From Microbacterium paraoxydans (GTDB lineage: Bacteria; Actinomycetota; Actinomycetes; Actinomycetales; Microbacteriaceae), in NCBI RefSeq assembly GCF_900105335.1, contig NZ_LT629770.1, positions 1,674,001-1,738,000 of the forward strand: 64,000 bases of DNA. The letters are read 5' to 3'. Below are positions 43,023 to 51,666 of this stretch, one piece after another. The stretch's first letter is position 1; every line of letters begins with the position of its first letter. The translations under genes were made by a program, and so were the position numbers. The notes under the pieces are model-generated. The model ran no database searches. It had not been told where the DNA came from and saw only the letters and a program-made list of their open reading frames with translations.

Positions 43023-43655
43023 GTGGCATCCCCGGCAGCTGACGACTATCTGAAGACCGTCTACGCGCACACCGAGTGGCAGGATGCGCCGATCACCCCC
43101 TCGGTCCTGGCGGCCAAGCTCGGCATCGCCCCGTCGTCGGTCACGGAGATGGTGAAGAAGCTCGCTGCGGCGGGACTCGTGTCGCACGTGCCGTACGGAG
43201 CGGTCCGGCTGACGGACGCGGGGACCACCCGGGCCCTCGCGATGGTCCGCCGCCACCGCCTCATCGAGACCTGGCTCGTGCAGGAGTTCGGGTACGGATG
43301 GGATGAGGTGCACGACGAGGCCGAGGTGCTGGAGCACACCATCAGCGACCGGCTGCTCGAGGGCATCGACGAGCGCCTGGGGCGGCCGCGCTTCGATCCG
43401 CACGGAGACGCCATCCCGGATGCCGAGGGCCGCATCGAACGCGAGCCCTTCGTGCTGCTCGCCGATGCCCCGGACGGACACACCGGCCGCGTCCTCCGCG
43501 TCGACGACCGCGACCCGGAGCTGCTGCGGACCCTCGACGCCCACGGGGTCGTCGTGGGGACGACCGTGACGGTGACCCCGTCCGGCATCACCCTCGACGA
43601 CACCGAGCCGCCGCTGCCCCCCGCCGCCCGCGCCGTGGTGTGGTTGTCGGCCTGA
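43023..43655 (+). CDS. DtxR-family metal-dependent regulator (MntR or IdeR type)
   Basis: 210 residues: DDYLKTVYAHTEW at the N-terminus, the recognition helix IAPSSVTEMVKKLAAAGLV, then RHRLIETWLVQEFGYGWDEVHDEAEVLEH containing the metal ligands Glu and His of the dimer domain, and a FeoA/SH3-like C-terminus (TVTVTPSGITLDD). The type could be manganese or iron sensing; the boxes at the mntH promoter fit it. GTG 43023 lies 6 bases after TAGAGT (43011-43016). Repeat family A copy 3 follows the stop. Confidence 0.93.
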   Translation: MASPAADDYLKTVYAHTEWQDAPITPSVLAAKLGIAPSSVTEMVKKLAAAGLVSHVPYGAVRLTDAGTTRALAMVRRHRLIETWLVQEFGYGWDEVHDEAEVLEHTISDRLLEGIDERLGRPRFDPHGDAIPDAEGRIEREPFVLLADAPDGHTGRVLRVDDRDPELLRTLDAHGVVVGTTVTVTPSGITLDDTEPPLPPAARAVVWLSA

Positions 43656-43661
43656 CCCCCG

Positions 43662-43724
43662 GCTTCGAATCGCGCACTTTGCGGCACATCGGCCGGGGAT
43701 GGGGCCAATCAGGCGATTCGAAAG
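43662..43724. repeat. Repeat family A, copy 3
   Basis: TTCGAATCGC (43664-43673) and GCGATTCGAA (43713-43722) bracket a weakly paired centre. It starts 8 bases after the DtxR stop, between two rightward genes, so it may end the DtxR transcript. Confidence 0.85.
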
Positions 43725-43751
43725 GAAAGGTGAGGCCTCTAGGCTGAGCAC

Positions 43752-44561
43752 ATGGCACACCGTGACGACATCGAATGCTGGCTCACCGACATGGACGGCG
43801 TGCTCGTCCATGAGAACGACGCCATCCCCGGGGCCTCCGAACTCCTCGCCGGATGGGAGCGCAACGAGATCCCGTACCTCGTGCTCACGAACAATTCGAT
43901 CTTCACCGCCCGCGACCTCTCGGCCCGCCTCCGTGCGAGCGGCCTGATCGTGCCGGAGGAGCGCATCTGGACCTCCGCGCTCGCGACCGCCGACTTCCTC
44001 GCGCAGCAGCTCCCCGGCGGCTCCGCGTTCGTCATCGGCGAGGCCGGCATCCTCACCGCTCTGCACGAGGCCGGCTTCATCATGACCGAGACGAACCCCG
44101 ACTTCGTCGTCGTCGGCGAGACCCGCAACTACTCGTTCGAGGCCATCACGAAGGCCATCCGCCACATCATCAACGGCTCGCGCTTCATCGTGACCAACCC
44201 GGACGCCACCGGCCCGAGCGCCGACGGGGTGCTGCCGGCCACGGGAGCGATCGCCGCCCTCATCACCAAGGCCACCGGCAAGGAGCCCTACGTCGTCGGC
44301 AAGCCCAATCCGATGATGTTCCGTTCGGCCCTGAACAAGATCGGCGCGCACTCGAAGAAGACGGGGATGATCGGCGACCGGATGGACACGGACATCGTCG
44401 CCGGCATCGAGGCGGGTCTGCACACGGTGCTCGTGCTCACCGGCATCAGCGACCAGCGGATCATCGAGCAGTACCCCTTCCGCCCGGACGAGATCGTCGA
44501 CTCGGTCGCCGACCTGCTGCCCACGATCACCGACTCGATCCCCACTCTCGACGAGGACTGA
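43752..44561 (+). CDS. HAD-IIA phosphatase (NagD-like)
   Basis: 269 residues. HAD motif 1 WLTDMDGVLVHEN (nucleophile Asp), motif 2 LVLTNNSIFT, the Lys in VGKPNPMMFRSAL, and motif 3/4 GMIGDRMDTDIVAGIEAGL; the cap position is that of class IIA. It removes phosphate from a sugar or nucleotide, with the substrate unknown. ATG 43752 is 6 bases after TAGGCT (43740-43745). The next gene starts 1 base after its stop. Confidence 0.93.
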   Translation: MAHRDDIECWLTDMDGVLVHENDAIPGASELLAGWERNEIPYLVLTNNSIFTARDLSARLRASGLIVPEERIWTSALATADFLAQQLPGGSAFVIGEAGILTALHEAGFIMTETNPDFVVVGETRNYSFEAITKAIRHIINGSRFIVTNPDATGPSADGVLPATGAIAALITKATGKEPYVVGKPNPMMFRSALNKIGAHSKKTGMIGDRMDTDIVAGIEAGLHTVLVLTGISDQRIIEQYPFRPDEIVDSVADLLPTITDSIPTLDED

Positions 44562-44562
44562 C

Positions 44563-45132
44563 GTGGGCGCCCTCGACGACGGCGAGCGGGTCACGGCGGC
44601 GGACGCCGCGGCCTGGCGCGCCTGGCTCGAGGCGAACCACGAACGCACGGCCGGAGTGTGGCTGCTGAGCGTGCGCGGGCGATCCGCCACCGGCGTCGGC
44701 TACGAGGACGCCGTCCGGCAGGCGCTGTGCTTCGGGTGGATCGACGGCCCGGTGCGCACGTTCGACGACGAGACCGGTGGCCAGTGGTTCTCCCCTCGAC
44801 GCCCGGGGAGCGGCTGGGCGGCGACGAACAAGGCCCGCATCGCGGAGCTGGAGGCCGCGGGGCTCCTCGCTCCGGCCGGCATCCGCGCGCTGGAGACCGC
44901 GAAGGCGAACGGCTCCTGGACGCTCCTCGACGGCCCCGAGGCCGGCATCGAGCCGCCGGAGCTCACCGCCGCTCTCGACGCGGTGCCGGCGGCGAGGGCG
45001 AGCTGGGATGCGTTCCCGAAGTCGGTGAAGAAGTTCGGCCTCACACACATCGCGATGGCCAAGCGGCCGGATACGAAGGCCGCGCGCATCGCGAAGATCG
45101 TGGCGGATGCCGCGGAGGGGAAGCGCCCATGA
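44563..45132 (+). CDS. YdeI/OmpD-associated family protein
   Basis: 189 residues: AAAWRAWLEANHERTAGVWLLSV, VGYEDAVRQALCFGWIDG, and the WFSPRRPGSGWAATNKARIAEL block are hallmarks of the YdeI family (DUF1905-related). The C-terminus has FPKSVKKFGLTHIAMAKRPDTKAARI. The biochemical role is not established; links to antimicrobial peptide tolerance exist in some members. GTG start at 44563, 1 base after the HAD stop; the end overlaps the next gene by 4 bases. Confidence 0.9.
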   Translation: MGALDDGERVTAADAAAWRAWLEANHERTAGVWLLSVRGRSATGVGYEDAVRQALCFGWIDGPVRTFDDETGGQWFSPRRPGSGWAATNKARIAELEAAGLLAPAGIRALETAKANGSWTLLDGPEAGIEPPELTAALDAVPAARASWDAFPKSVKKFGLTHIAMAKRPDTKAARIAKIVADAAEGKRP

Positions 45133-45293
45133 ACCAGAGCGACCTGCTGTTCCTCGTCCTGTTCCTCATCACGCTCACGTCGCTGGTCGTGTTCGTGGTG
45201 CAGTTCGTGCGCTCCCGCCGCCGTGGCGGCGAGGATGACGGCCGCGCCGGCTGGTGGGAAGGCCCCTGGGACGACGACGACCGCCGACGCTGA
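45129..45293 (+). CDS. 54-residue single-helix membrane protein
   Basis: It begins with a transmembrane helix (LLFLVLFLITLTSLVVFVVQF) and ends in a basic then acidic tail with RRRGGEDDGRAGWWEGPWD. The start overlaps the YdeI-like stop (ATGA), so it is probably translated from the same message. Unknown function. Confidence 0.65.
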   Translation: MNQSDLLFLVLFLITLTSLVVFVVQFVRSRRRGGEDDGRAGWWEGPWDDDDRRR

Positions 45294-45314
45294 GCCGACG
45301 GCCGTCGCCCGGTC

Positions 45315-46517
45315 TCAGGAGGCGAGCGACGCTCCGGCCACCTCTGTGAGCGTGAGCGAGTCGATCGCCGCGACCGGCTCGGGCATCTGCAGCGGACCGG
45401 CACCCGGGGTGATCGTGCCGAGGATGCGCGGCTCGCGCGCCCCCGTCCCACCGGGGACGATCGCGGGGACGCCGTGCAGGGTCGACCAGCCGATGAGGGC
45501 GAGGAGGATGGCCTCCTTGCTGTCGGCGGGGGCGCCGAGCTCGTCGGCCAGCACGACCTCGGTCTGCGGCAGCGCCGCCCGGAGCCCGTCCAGGAGCAGC
45601 GGGTTGCGGCAGCCGCCGCCGGACACCGCGAGGAAGCCGATCCCGGCGGCCTCGACGTCGCGGGCGACCGTGCGGACCGTGAGCTCGGTGAGCGTGCGCA
45701 CGACGTCGGCGACCGCGACCTCGCGTCCCTGCGCTGCGAGGTGCTCGTGCACGTAGGCGAGGTGGAAGTGCTCCTTGCCCGTGCTCTTCGGCGGGGTGAG
45801 GGCGTAGTAGGGGTCCGCGAGCATGGCGTCCAGCAGCGCCTCATCGACCCGTCCGGTGCGGGCGATCGCCGCGTCGTCGTCGTAGCCGAGCGGGTTGAGG
45901 TCGTGCGCGACGATGACCGCGTCGACAAGCGCGTTCGCGGGGCCGATGTCGTAGGCGACGAGGCCGTCCGGGCGGACGACGGTCATGTTCGAGATGCCGC
46001 CGAGGTTCAGCGCCGCCGAGACGCCGGCGCGACCGCGGAGCAGCAGCTCATCGAGGAACGACACGAGCGGAGCACCGTGACCACCCGCGGTGATGTCGCG
46101 GATGCGGATGTCGGAGACGACGGGCACGCCGGTCTTCTCGGCGATCCAGGCGGGCTGCCCGATCTGGAGGGTGCCGAGCGCGTGGGAGCCGTCGACCCAG
46201 TGGTAGACGGTCTGACCGTGCGAGCACACCGCATCGACGCCGCCGACCTCGGCCGCGATATCAGCCGCGACGTCGGCGAACGCCTGCCCGATGAGGGTGT
46301 CGAGCTCGGCCACCTCGGCCAGGGTGGTCTGTGCCGGAGGGAGCGCGGCGATGAGGCGTGCCCGCAGCTCGGGATCGTAGGGGACGCTCGTGGATGCGAG
46401 CACCGTGCCCCGGAGGTCGACGCCGTGCGCCGTGAACCCCCCATTGGTGGCGAAGTCGACGACGGCGGCGTCGATCCCGTCGTGCGAGGTGCCGGAGATC
46501 AGTCCCAGGACGCGCAT
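45315..46517 (-). CDS. anmK: Anhydro-N-acetylmuramic acid kinase
   Basis: 400 residues: the N-terminal phosphate loop VLGLISGTSHDGIDAAVVDF and VCSHGQTVYHWVDG, with ALNLGGISNMTVV, match AnmK. It cleaves and phosphorylates 1,6-anhydroMurNAc to MurNAc-6-phosphate in cell-wall recycling. GGAAGG lies before ATG 46517, and a -35/-10 pair (TTACAC and TAGTTT) lies upstream. A ROK-type sugar kinase gene 0.7 kb away could work on related amino sugars. Confidence 0.95.
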   Translation of the reverse strand: MRVLGLISGTSHDGIDAAVVDFATNGGFTAHGVDLRGTVLASTSVPYDPELRARLIAALPPAQTTLAEVAELDTLIGQAFADVAADIAAEVGGVDAVCSHGQTVYHWVDGSHALGTLQIGQPAWIAEKTGVPVVSDIRIRDITAGGHGAPLVSFLDELLLRGRAGVSAALNLGGISNMTVVRPDGLVAYDIGPANALVDAVIVAHDLNPLGYDDDAAIARTGRVDEALLDAMLADPYYALTPPKSTGKEHFHLAYVHEHLAAQGREVAVADVVRTLTELTVRTVARDVEAAGIGFLAVSGGGCRNPLLLDGLRAALPQTEVVLADELGAPADSKEAILLALIGWSTLHGVPAIVPGGTGAREPRILGTITPGAGPLQMPEPVAAIDSLTLTEVAGASLAS

Positions 46518-46547
46518 CGATTTCCTTCCGACAAGAGGTAGGTATCA

Positions 46548-46576
46548 AAACTACATCAGGTGGCATATGGGTGTAA
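46548..46576 (-). promoter_or_regulatory. Candidate anmK promoter
   Basis: On the leftward strand TTACAC (complement of 46571-46576) and TAGTTT (complement of 46548-46553) are separated by 17 bases. The expected transcript start leaves a leader of about 25 bases with GGAAGG, so this gene has a conventional start unlike many neighbours. Confidence 0.5.
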
Positions 46577-46732
46577 CAGCGTTTCATCCGCCTGGTTGGA
46601 CGGCCTGGGGTGCCCTCTCCTCCACACTGCCGCGTGATCGGTAATCGCTTCACAGATCCCGGAATTCCGAGCGACGCGCGCACGGCGACCACGTATCGTC
46701 GAAGCCGCACCCGCACCGAGGAAGGGAGCACC

Positions 46733-47167
46733 GTGTCCGCGAACACCCTCACGGTCGTCGTCAGCGCGATCGGCGTCGTGCTCACCCTCGGCGCGAGCCT
46801 GTTCGCGGCAGGGGCGGGGATGATCCGTCGCATCGACGAGCGTCTCGGCACCGTCGACCATCGGCTCTCCACACGCATCAACTCCGTCGAAGGAAGGCTC
46901 GGCGCCCGCATCGACTCCGTGGAAGAGAAGCTCACCGCACGCATCGACTCCGTCGAAGAGAAGCTCACCGCACGCATCGACACCGTGGAAGAGAAGCTCG
47001 GCGCCCGCATCGACACCGCCGAAGAGAAGCTCGGCGCCCGCATCGACACCGCCGAAGAGAAGCTCGGCGCCCGCATCGATGCGGTGGCGGCGGACGTCAC
47101 GGAGCTGAAGATCACCGTCGCCCGGCTCGAAGGGCCCCCGCGACGCCTGCTCGTGTCGGGGAGCTGA
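46733..47167 (+). CDS. Small membrane-anchored coiled-coil protein with 11-residue tandem repeats
   Basis: 144 residues: N-terminal hydrophobic helix (LTVVVSAIGVVLTLGASLFA), then six 11-residue repeats of the type TARIDSVEEKL or GARIDTAEEKL, and a last helix (VTELKITVARLEG). Eleven-residue (hendecad) periodicity gives a slightly right-handed or straight coiled coil, unlike the heptad protein at 36425. GTG 46733 has a strong site (GAGGAAGGGAG). Convergent with the ROK gene and divergent from anmK. Unknown function. Confidence 0.8.
   Translation: MSANTLTVVVSAIGVVLTLGASLFAAGAGMIRRIDERLGTVDHRLSTRINSVEGRLGARIDSVEEKLTARIDSVEEKLTARIDTVEEKLGARIDTAEEKLGARIDTAEEKLGARIDAVAADVTELKITVARLEGPPRRLLVSGS
46883..47080 (+). 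repeat. 33-base tandem repeat, six units, coding
   Basis: Six consecutive 33-base units from 46883, each ending in CGCATCGAC or CGCATCGAT. Units 5 and 6 are nearly identical, suggesting recent expansion. Each encodes one 11-residue coiled-coil repeat. Confidence 0.9.
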
Positions 47168-47175
47168 GCCTCGCG

Positions 47176-48078
47176 TCAGCGCAGGACGAGGGCGGCGGCG
47201 CCGATCAGCGGCCCCTCGTCGCCCAGGCCCGAGCGGACGACGCGGGTGCGACGGGAGTACTGGTGCACCGCGCTGGCGGTGAGCGCCTGCTGGACGAGGT
47301 CGATGTAGTCCGGCGACACCCGCGAGAAGCCGCCGCCGATGGCGACGACATCGAGGTCGACGAGGGTTGCGGCATCCGCCAGCGCCTCCCCGACGGCGCG
47401 GGCCGAGCGCTCGATCGCCGCACGGGCGACGGCGACACCGGCTGCGGCGTCCCGGGCCAGGTCCTCCCCGGTCGCGCCGGACCAGCCCTGCTCCCGCGCC
47501 CAGGCGGCACTGGCAGGTCCGGAGGCGATCTCCTCGAGAGTGAGCCCGCCCTCGCGGCGGACCTGCCCCAGGTGCCCGGCGTTGCCGCTGGCCCCGGGCA
47601 CATACGCACCGCCCACGACGAAACCGCCGCCGACGCCGGTGGACACGACGATCGACAACGAGGCTCCCGCCTGCTGCGTCGCCCCCAGCCACGACTCCGC
47701 GAGCGCGAGCGCGCCGCCGTCGTGACCCAGGACCGCCGGGACGTCCCGTCCGAGTGCGGTCGAGGCCGCACGGGCGACCGCGTCGACGAGGCCGAACCCC
47801 CGCGCGAGGGGCATGTTCACCGGCAGGATCTCACCGCGGGTCCGATCCACGGGACCCGCGCTGCCGATCCCGGCGCCGACGAGCTCCGCGTCGGCGGGAA
47901 GGGCCGCGAGCGCATGCCGCACGATCGCGTCGACCGCCGCCGTCAACGACGCGGACGTCGCCTCACGGCCGGTGGGCTGCCGGCTGCGGCTGCCGGGGAC
48001 GAGCGCGCCGTCGTCGGCGACGAGGGCGGCCTCCATCTTCGTGCCGCCCACGTCGACGGCCAGCGCGTAGCGGGTCAC
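47176..48078 (-). CDS. ROK-family sugar kinase
   Basis: 300 residues: the ATP phosphate motif LAVDVGGTKMEAALV, GIGSAGPVDRTRGEI, the catalytic Asp in LGHDGGALALAES, and GVGGGFVVGGAYVPGASGNAGHLGQV. The usual ROK zinc motif (His and a Cys-rich CxCGxxGC loop) is not present; the region reads GQVRREGGLTLEEIASG, so it is a zinc-free variant. The substrate may be glucose, N-acetylglucosamine or N-acetylmannosamine. Its GTG overlaps the pyrE stop (GTGA). Confidence 0.9.
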   Translation of the reverse strand: MTRYALAVDVGGTKMEAALVADDGALVPGSRSRQPTGREATSASLTAAVDAIVRHALAALPADAELVGAGIGSAGPVDRTRGEILPVNMPLARGFGLVDAVARAASTALGRDVPAVLGHDGGALALAESWLGATQQAGASLSIVVSTGVGGGFVVGGAYVPGASGNAGHLGQVRREGGLTLEEIASGPASAAWAREQGWSGATGEDLARDAAAGVAVARAAIERSARAVGEALADAATLVDLDVVAIGGGFSRVSPDYIDLVQQALTASAVHQYSRRTRVVRSGLGDEGPLIGAAALVLR

Positions 48079-48635
48079 TGCGGGTCGAGTCCGAGGTCGT
48101 CGAGGTCGAAGGCCGCGCGCCACTCCAGGCCTTCGGCCTCGATGGCGGCCTGGGCGCCGGTCTTGCGGTCGACGATCACCGCGACCGCGACGACCTCGGC
48201 GCCTTCCTTGCGCAGCGCCTCGACCGCCTTGAGCGCGGACTGCCCGGTGGTCGAGGTGTCCTCCAGCACGACCACGCGCTTGCCCTTCACGTCGGCGCCC
48301 TCGATCTGGCGACCGCGGCCGTGGTCCTTCGGCTCCTTCCGCACGACGAACGCGTCGAGCGGACGGTCGGTGCCGACCGAGGCATGCAGGACGGCGTTCG
48401 CGATCGGGTCGGCGCCGAGCGTCAGACCGCCGACGGCGACGACGTCGAGATCGGCGATCAGGTCGCGCATGATGCGACCGATCGCCGGGGCGGCGCGGTG
48501 GTCGAGGGTGAGCTTGCGCATGTCGACGTAGTACGTCGCCTTCTTGCCGCTGGAGAGGGTGAAATCGCCGTGGAACACCGCCTCGTCCGTGATGAGGGCG
48601 AGGAGGGTCTGGCGGTCTGCGTCGAGTGCGGTCAC
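48075..48635 (-). CDS. pyrE: Orotate phosphoribosyltransferase
   Basis: 186 residues; makes OMP from orotate and PRPP in pyrimidine synthesis. Visible: FTLSSGKKATYYVDMRKLTL, VGGLTLGADPIANAV, VRKEPKDHGRG and the PRPP motif VVVLEDTSTTGQSALKAVE. The start is GTG 48635, 7 bases after TACACT (48643-48648, same strand); an upstream ATG would include the promoter. Operon with the ROK kinase; divergent from the exonuclease gene. Confidence 0.95.
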   Translation of the reverse strand: MTALDADRQTLLALITDEAVFHGDFTLSSGKKATYYVDMRKLTLDHRAAPAIGRIMRDLIADLDVVAVGGLTLGADPIANAVLHASVGTDRPLDAFVVRKEPKDHGRGRQIEGADVKGKRVVVLEDTSTTGQSALKAVEALRKEGAEVVAVAVIVDRKTGAQAAIEAEGLEWRAAFDLDDLGLDPQ

Positions 48636-48672
48636 GGCATCCAGTGTAGGAGGCACACCCTAGGCTGGACGC

Positions 48673-49518
48673 ATGCGCTTGGCCACCTGGAACGTCAACT
48701 CCATCCGCACCCGCGTCACCCGCACCGTCGAGTTCGCCGTCCGTGAAGACATCGACGTGCTCGCGATGCAGGAGGTGAAGTGCAAGCCGGAGCAGTTCCC
48801 GTATGCACCGTTCGAGGAGGCCGGCTACCACGTCGAGGTGCACGGCCTCAATCAGTGGAACGGCGTCGCGATCGCGAGCCGGCTGCCCATCACCGATGTC
48901 CGCACCGCCTTCGACGGCATGCCAGGGTTCGCGAAGGGCCACGAGGGCCCCGACGCCCCGCAGGAGGCGCGCGCTCTGGGCGTCATGGTCGACGGCGTGC
49001 GCGTCTGGAGCCTGTACGTGCCCAACGGCCGCTCGCTCGACGACCCGCACTATGTCTACAAGCTGCACTGGCTCGAGCAGCTCAAGCAGTCCACGGCGGC
49101 CGAGCTGTCGGCGAACCCCGACCTCCCGCTCGCCCTCGTCGGCGACTTCAACATCATCCCGTTCGACCATGACAACGGCGATCCCGACATCGTGGTCGGC
49201 CGCTCCACCCACGTCTCCCCCGCCGAGCGCGACGCGTTCTTCGCGCTGACCGACGCGGGCGTGACCGACGTCGTGCGCCCGCTGCTCCCCGAGGGCTACA
49301 CCTACTGGGACTACCAGCGGTTGAAGTTCCCGCGCAACGAGGGCATCCGCATCGACTTCATCCTCGGCTCGAAGACGTTCGCCGATGCCGTCACCGGCGC
49401 GTCGATCCACCGCAACGAGCGCAAGGGTGAGCAGCCCAGCGATCACGTGCCCGTGGTGGTCGACGTGGACTTCGGCGGCGACGACGCCGACGACGACCTG
49501 CCGATGATCTTCTCCTGA
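48673..49518 (+). CDS. xthA: Exodeoxyribonuclease III
   Basis: 281 residues of the exonuclease/endonuclease/phosphatase fold: RLATWNVNSIRTRVTR, LAMQEVKCKPEQFP (metal Glu), YVPNGRSLDDPHYVYK, VGDFNIIPFDHDNGDPD and the terminal SDHVPVVVDV. It acts as AP endonuclease and 3'-repair exonuclease. ATG 48673 lies 6 bases after TAGGCT (48661-48666). Its acidic C-terminus ends just before a cluster of family D repeats. Confidence 0.95.
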   Translation: MRLATWNVNSIRTRVTRTVEFAVREDIDVLAMQEVKCKPEQFPYAPFEEAGYHVEVHGLNQWNGVAIASRLPITDVRTAFDGMPGFAKGHEGPDAPQEARALGVMVDGVRVWSLYVPNGRSLDDPHYVYKLHWLEQLKQSTAAELSANPDLPLALVGDFNIIPFDHDNGDPDIVVGRSTHVSPAERDAFFALTDAGVTDVVRPLLPEGYTYWDYQRLKFPRNEGIRIDFILGSKTFADAVTGASIHRNERKGEQPSDHVPVVVDVDFGGDDADDDLPMIFS

Positions 49519-49620
49519 CCCTTCGACAGGCTCAGGCCCTTCGACAGGCTCAGGGACCCATCCTCATGACACGCTCAGTCCCGTCGACAGGCTCAGCCCC
49601 TTCGACAAGCTCAGGGACCT
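49519..49620 (+). repeat. Dispersed repeat family D, four-copy cluster
   Basis: Copies at 49519-49536, 49537-49558, 49580-49596 and 49597-49619, all variants of CCTTCGACARGCTCAGGGACC, fill the gap between the exonuclease and Cof-type phosphatase genes. The last two can be read as PSTGSAPSTSSGTY if the phosphatase starts at 49566. Confidence 0.9.
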
Positions 49621-49625
49621 ACCCC

Positions 49626-50432
49626 GTGCGGCTGATCGCGACCGACCTCGACGGCACGCTGCTCGACAGCTCGTCCGCGGTGTCGCCGCGCACCCGTGCG
49701 GCGCTCGACGCCGCGCGGGACGCGGGCGTCGCAGTGGTGCCCGTCACCGCCCGCCAGCCGATCGGCCTGCGCGTGATCGCCGCCGACGCCGGCTTCGACG
49801 GGTGGGCGCTGTGCGGCAACGGCGCGTACGCGACACATCTCACCGAGGGCCGCATGCTGTTCGCCGAGGAGCTGCCGCCCGCGACGCTGCGCACTCTCGC
49901 CGACGCGCTGCGCGCCAGCGTCCCCGGCCTGCTCTTCGCGAGCGTGCGGGAGGGCGGCGAGACGTTCGTCGCACAGCACGGCTATGCGGCCATCGCGCAG
50001 CTGTCCGACCACAAACGCGACCCCGCGACGATGGGCGGCGTGCCGCTGGACGAGGTGCTCGCGGCGCCGACGCTCAAGCTCGTGATCCGGCACCCCGAGC
50101 TCGCGCCCGCCGCACTCTTCGAGACCCTGCGGTCCCTCGGGCTCACCGGCTTCGAGGCCACGCTGTCCGGTGCCCCGTTCGTCGAGGTCATGGCGCAGGG
50201 CGTCACGAAGGCCACGGGACTCGCGCGCCTCTGCACGCACCTCGGCATCGATCGCTCCGGCGTCGTGGCGTTCGGAGACGCCCTCAACGACGTCGAGATG
50301 CTCCGCTGGGCCGGTCACGGCGTAGCCATGGCGCACGCGGAACCCGTCGTGCAGGAAGCCGCCGACGAGACCACGGCGACCAACGACGAAGACGGTGTGG
50401 CCCGCGTGATCGAGCGCCTGCTCGGCCCCTGA
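49626..50432 (+). CDS. Cof-type HAD-IIB phosphatase
   Basis: 268 residues from GTG 49626: motif 1 RLIATDLDGTLLDS, motif 2 VVPVTARQPIGL, the Lys in GVTKATGLARLC and motif 3 VVAFGDALNDVEMLRWAG, with a IIB cap. Sugar phosphate or nucleotide phosphatase. An ATG at 49566 is in frame, but the extra 20 residues would be made almost entirely of family D repeat sequence (PSTGSAPSTSSGTY), so the GTG next to the conserved start is preferred. The real start decides whether the repeat is translated. Confidence 0.88.
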   Translation: MRLIATDLDGTLLDSSSAVSPRTRAALDAARDAGVAVVPVTARQPIGLRVIAADAGFDGWALCGNGAYATHLTEGRMLFAEELPPATLRTLADALRASVPGLLFASVREGGETFVAQHGYAAIAQLSDHKRDPATMGGVPLDEVLAAPTLKLVIRHPELAPAALFETLRSLGLTGFEATLSGAPFVEVMAQGVTKATGLARLCTHLGIDRSGVVAFGDALNDVEMLRWAGHGVAMAHAEPVVQEAADETTATNDEDGVARVIERLLGP

Positions 50433-50447
50433 ACCGGGCCACCGCGG

Positions 50448-51635
50448 TCAGTCCGCCCCGTTCGGACGCGCCTCGGCACTCGGCGGTCGCAGCCCGAGGA
50501 GAGCCAGGGCGCCCGCCCCCGCCGTGAGCGCCGCGATGACGCCGATCCCGACCGCCGGCACCGTCGCCGTCGCCACGGCTCCGGCGACGAGCGGACCGCC
50601 CGCGTCGCCCAGCTCCCTGCCCAGTTCCGCACTACCCATCGTGCGTCCCATGCGTTCGGCGGGCGTCGATGCCGCGAGGTGCGAGAACGCCACCGGGGTG
50701 GCCAGCCCCACCCCCGCGCCGACCAGCACACCCGTGAGGCACAACACGACAGGCGTCACCCACAGCGCCGAGAGAGCGATGCCGACGCCGACGAGAAGCA
50801 GCCCGCCGACCGCCCCGAGGCGGACCGAGAGCCGGCCACGGTCGTGCGCCACCCCGACCAGTGGCTGCACGATGCTCGACACGACCGCCAGTACCGTGAC
50901 GATCGCCATGCTGCCCACGGTGCCGAGTCCGGCCTCCCGGCCGAGCAGGGGGAGGAAGCCGACGGCCACGGCGAGCGCGCCGGTCGTCGCCGCCAGCACC
51001 AGCGTCGGGACGAGGAATCCCGGGGCGAGGATCTCCCGGCCGAGGTCGACGAGGGTCACCCGTTTCCGGGGCAGCACGGGCACGACCGGGACGGCGACCA
51101 GCACCCATCCGGCCGCGGCCAGCCCGAGCACGGCCAGGGCCCAGAACAGCGCCGGGATCCCGCCCGCCACCACGAGGAGCGCACCGAGCAGGGGGCCGAG
51201 CGCATATCCGAGACTCTTCCAGGAGCCGTAGCGGCCGAAGTACCGGCCACGCGACGCCTCGTCCGTCAACCGCGCCACCGCGGCGGAGGAGGCCGGCGAG
51301 AACGCCGAGGCCGCCGCCCCCTGGCCGAAGCGTGCGATCACGAGGCCGATCATTCCCGGGGCCACCGCTCCGACCACCGAGAACGCGGCGAAGGCCAGCA
51401 GCCCGCCGAGGATCACGGGACGCACCCCGACCCGGTCGCTGAGCGCCCCGAAGAGCGGCTTGAGCAGCACCTCCGCAAGGTCGTACAGCGCGAGCGTGAA
51501 GCCGAACGCCAGCAGCGTCCAGCCGATGTCCTCGGTCTCGGCGCCCAGGGCGGCTGCGATGCCGTGCGCGCCGAACGCGGTGGTGAAGCCGGCGAGGTAG
51601 AGCGGTGCCAGGCGCGGGCGCGTCGAGGAGGTCAC
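50448..51635 (-). CDS. MFS efflux transporter, 12 helices
   Basis: 395 residues: motif A FGALSDRVGVRPVILGGL between helices 2 and 3, and a second-half counterpart GVAHDRGRLSVRLGAV. DHA1-like drug export is likely. GTG start at 51635; no clear ribosome site. It converges with the phosphatase gene with a 15-base gap. No dedicated regulator. Confidence 0.88.
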   Translation of the reverse strand: MTSSTRPRLAPLYLAGFTTAFGAHGIAAALGAETEDIGWTLLAFGFTLALYDLAEVLLKPLFGALSDRVGVRPVILGGLLAFAAFSVVGAVAPGMIGLVIARFGQGAAASAFSPASSAAVARLTDEASRGRYFGRYGSWKSLGYALGPLLGALLVVAGGIPALFWALAVLGLAAAGWVLVAVPVVPVLPRKRVTLVDLGREILAPGFLVPTLVLAATTGALAVAVGFLPLLGREAGLGTVGSMAIVTVLAVVSSIVQPLVGVAHDRGRLSVRLGAVGGLLLVGVGIALSALWVTPVVLCLTGVLVGAGVGLATPVAFSHLAASTPAERMGRTMGSAELGRELGDAGGPLVAGAVATATVPAVGIGVIAALTAGAGALALLGLRPPSAEARPNGAD

Positions 51636-51666
51636 ACCTGATCCTGGCAGACCTGCGACGGACCTT

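Noticed and set aside
42306..44690. 794-codon leftward frame opposite TetR, DtxR and HAD genes
   Set aside because: Antisense shadow spanning three well-supported genes and the family A repeat.
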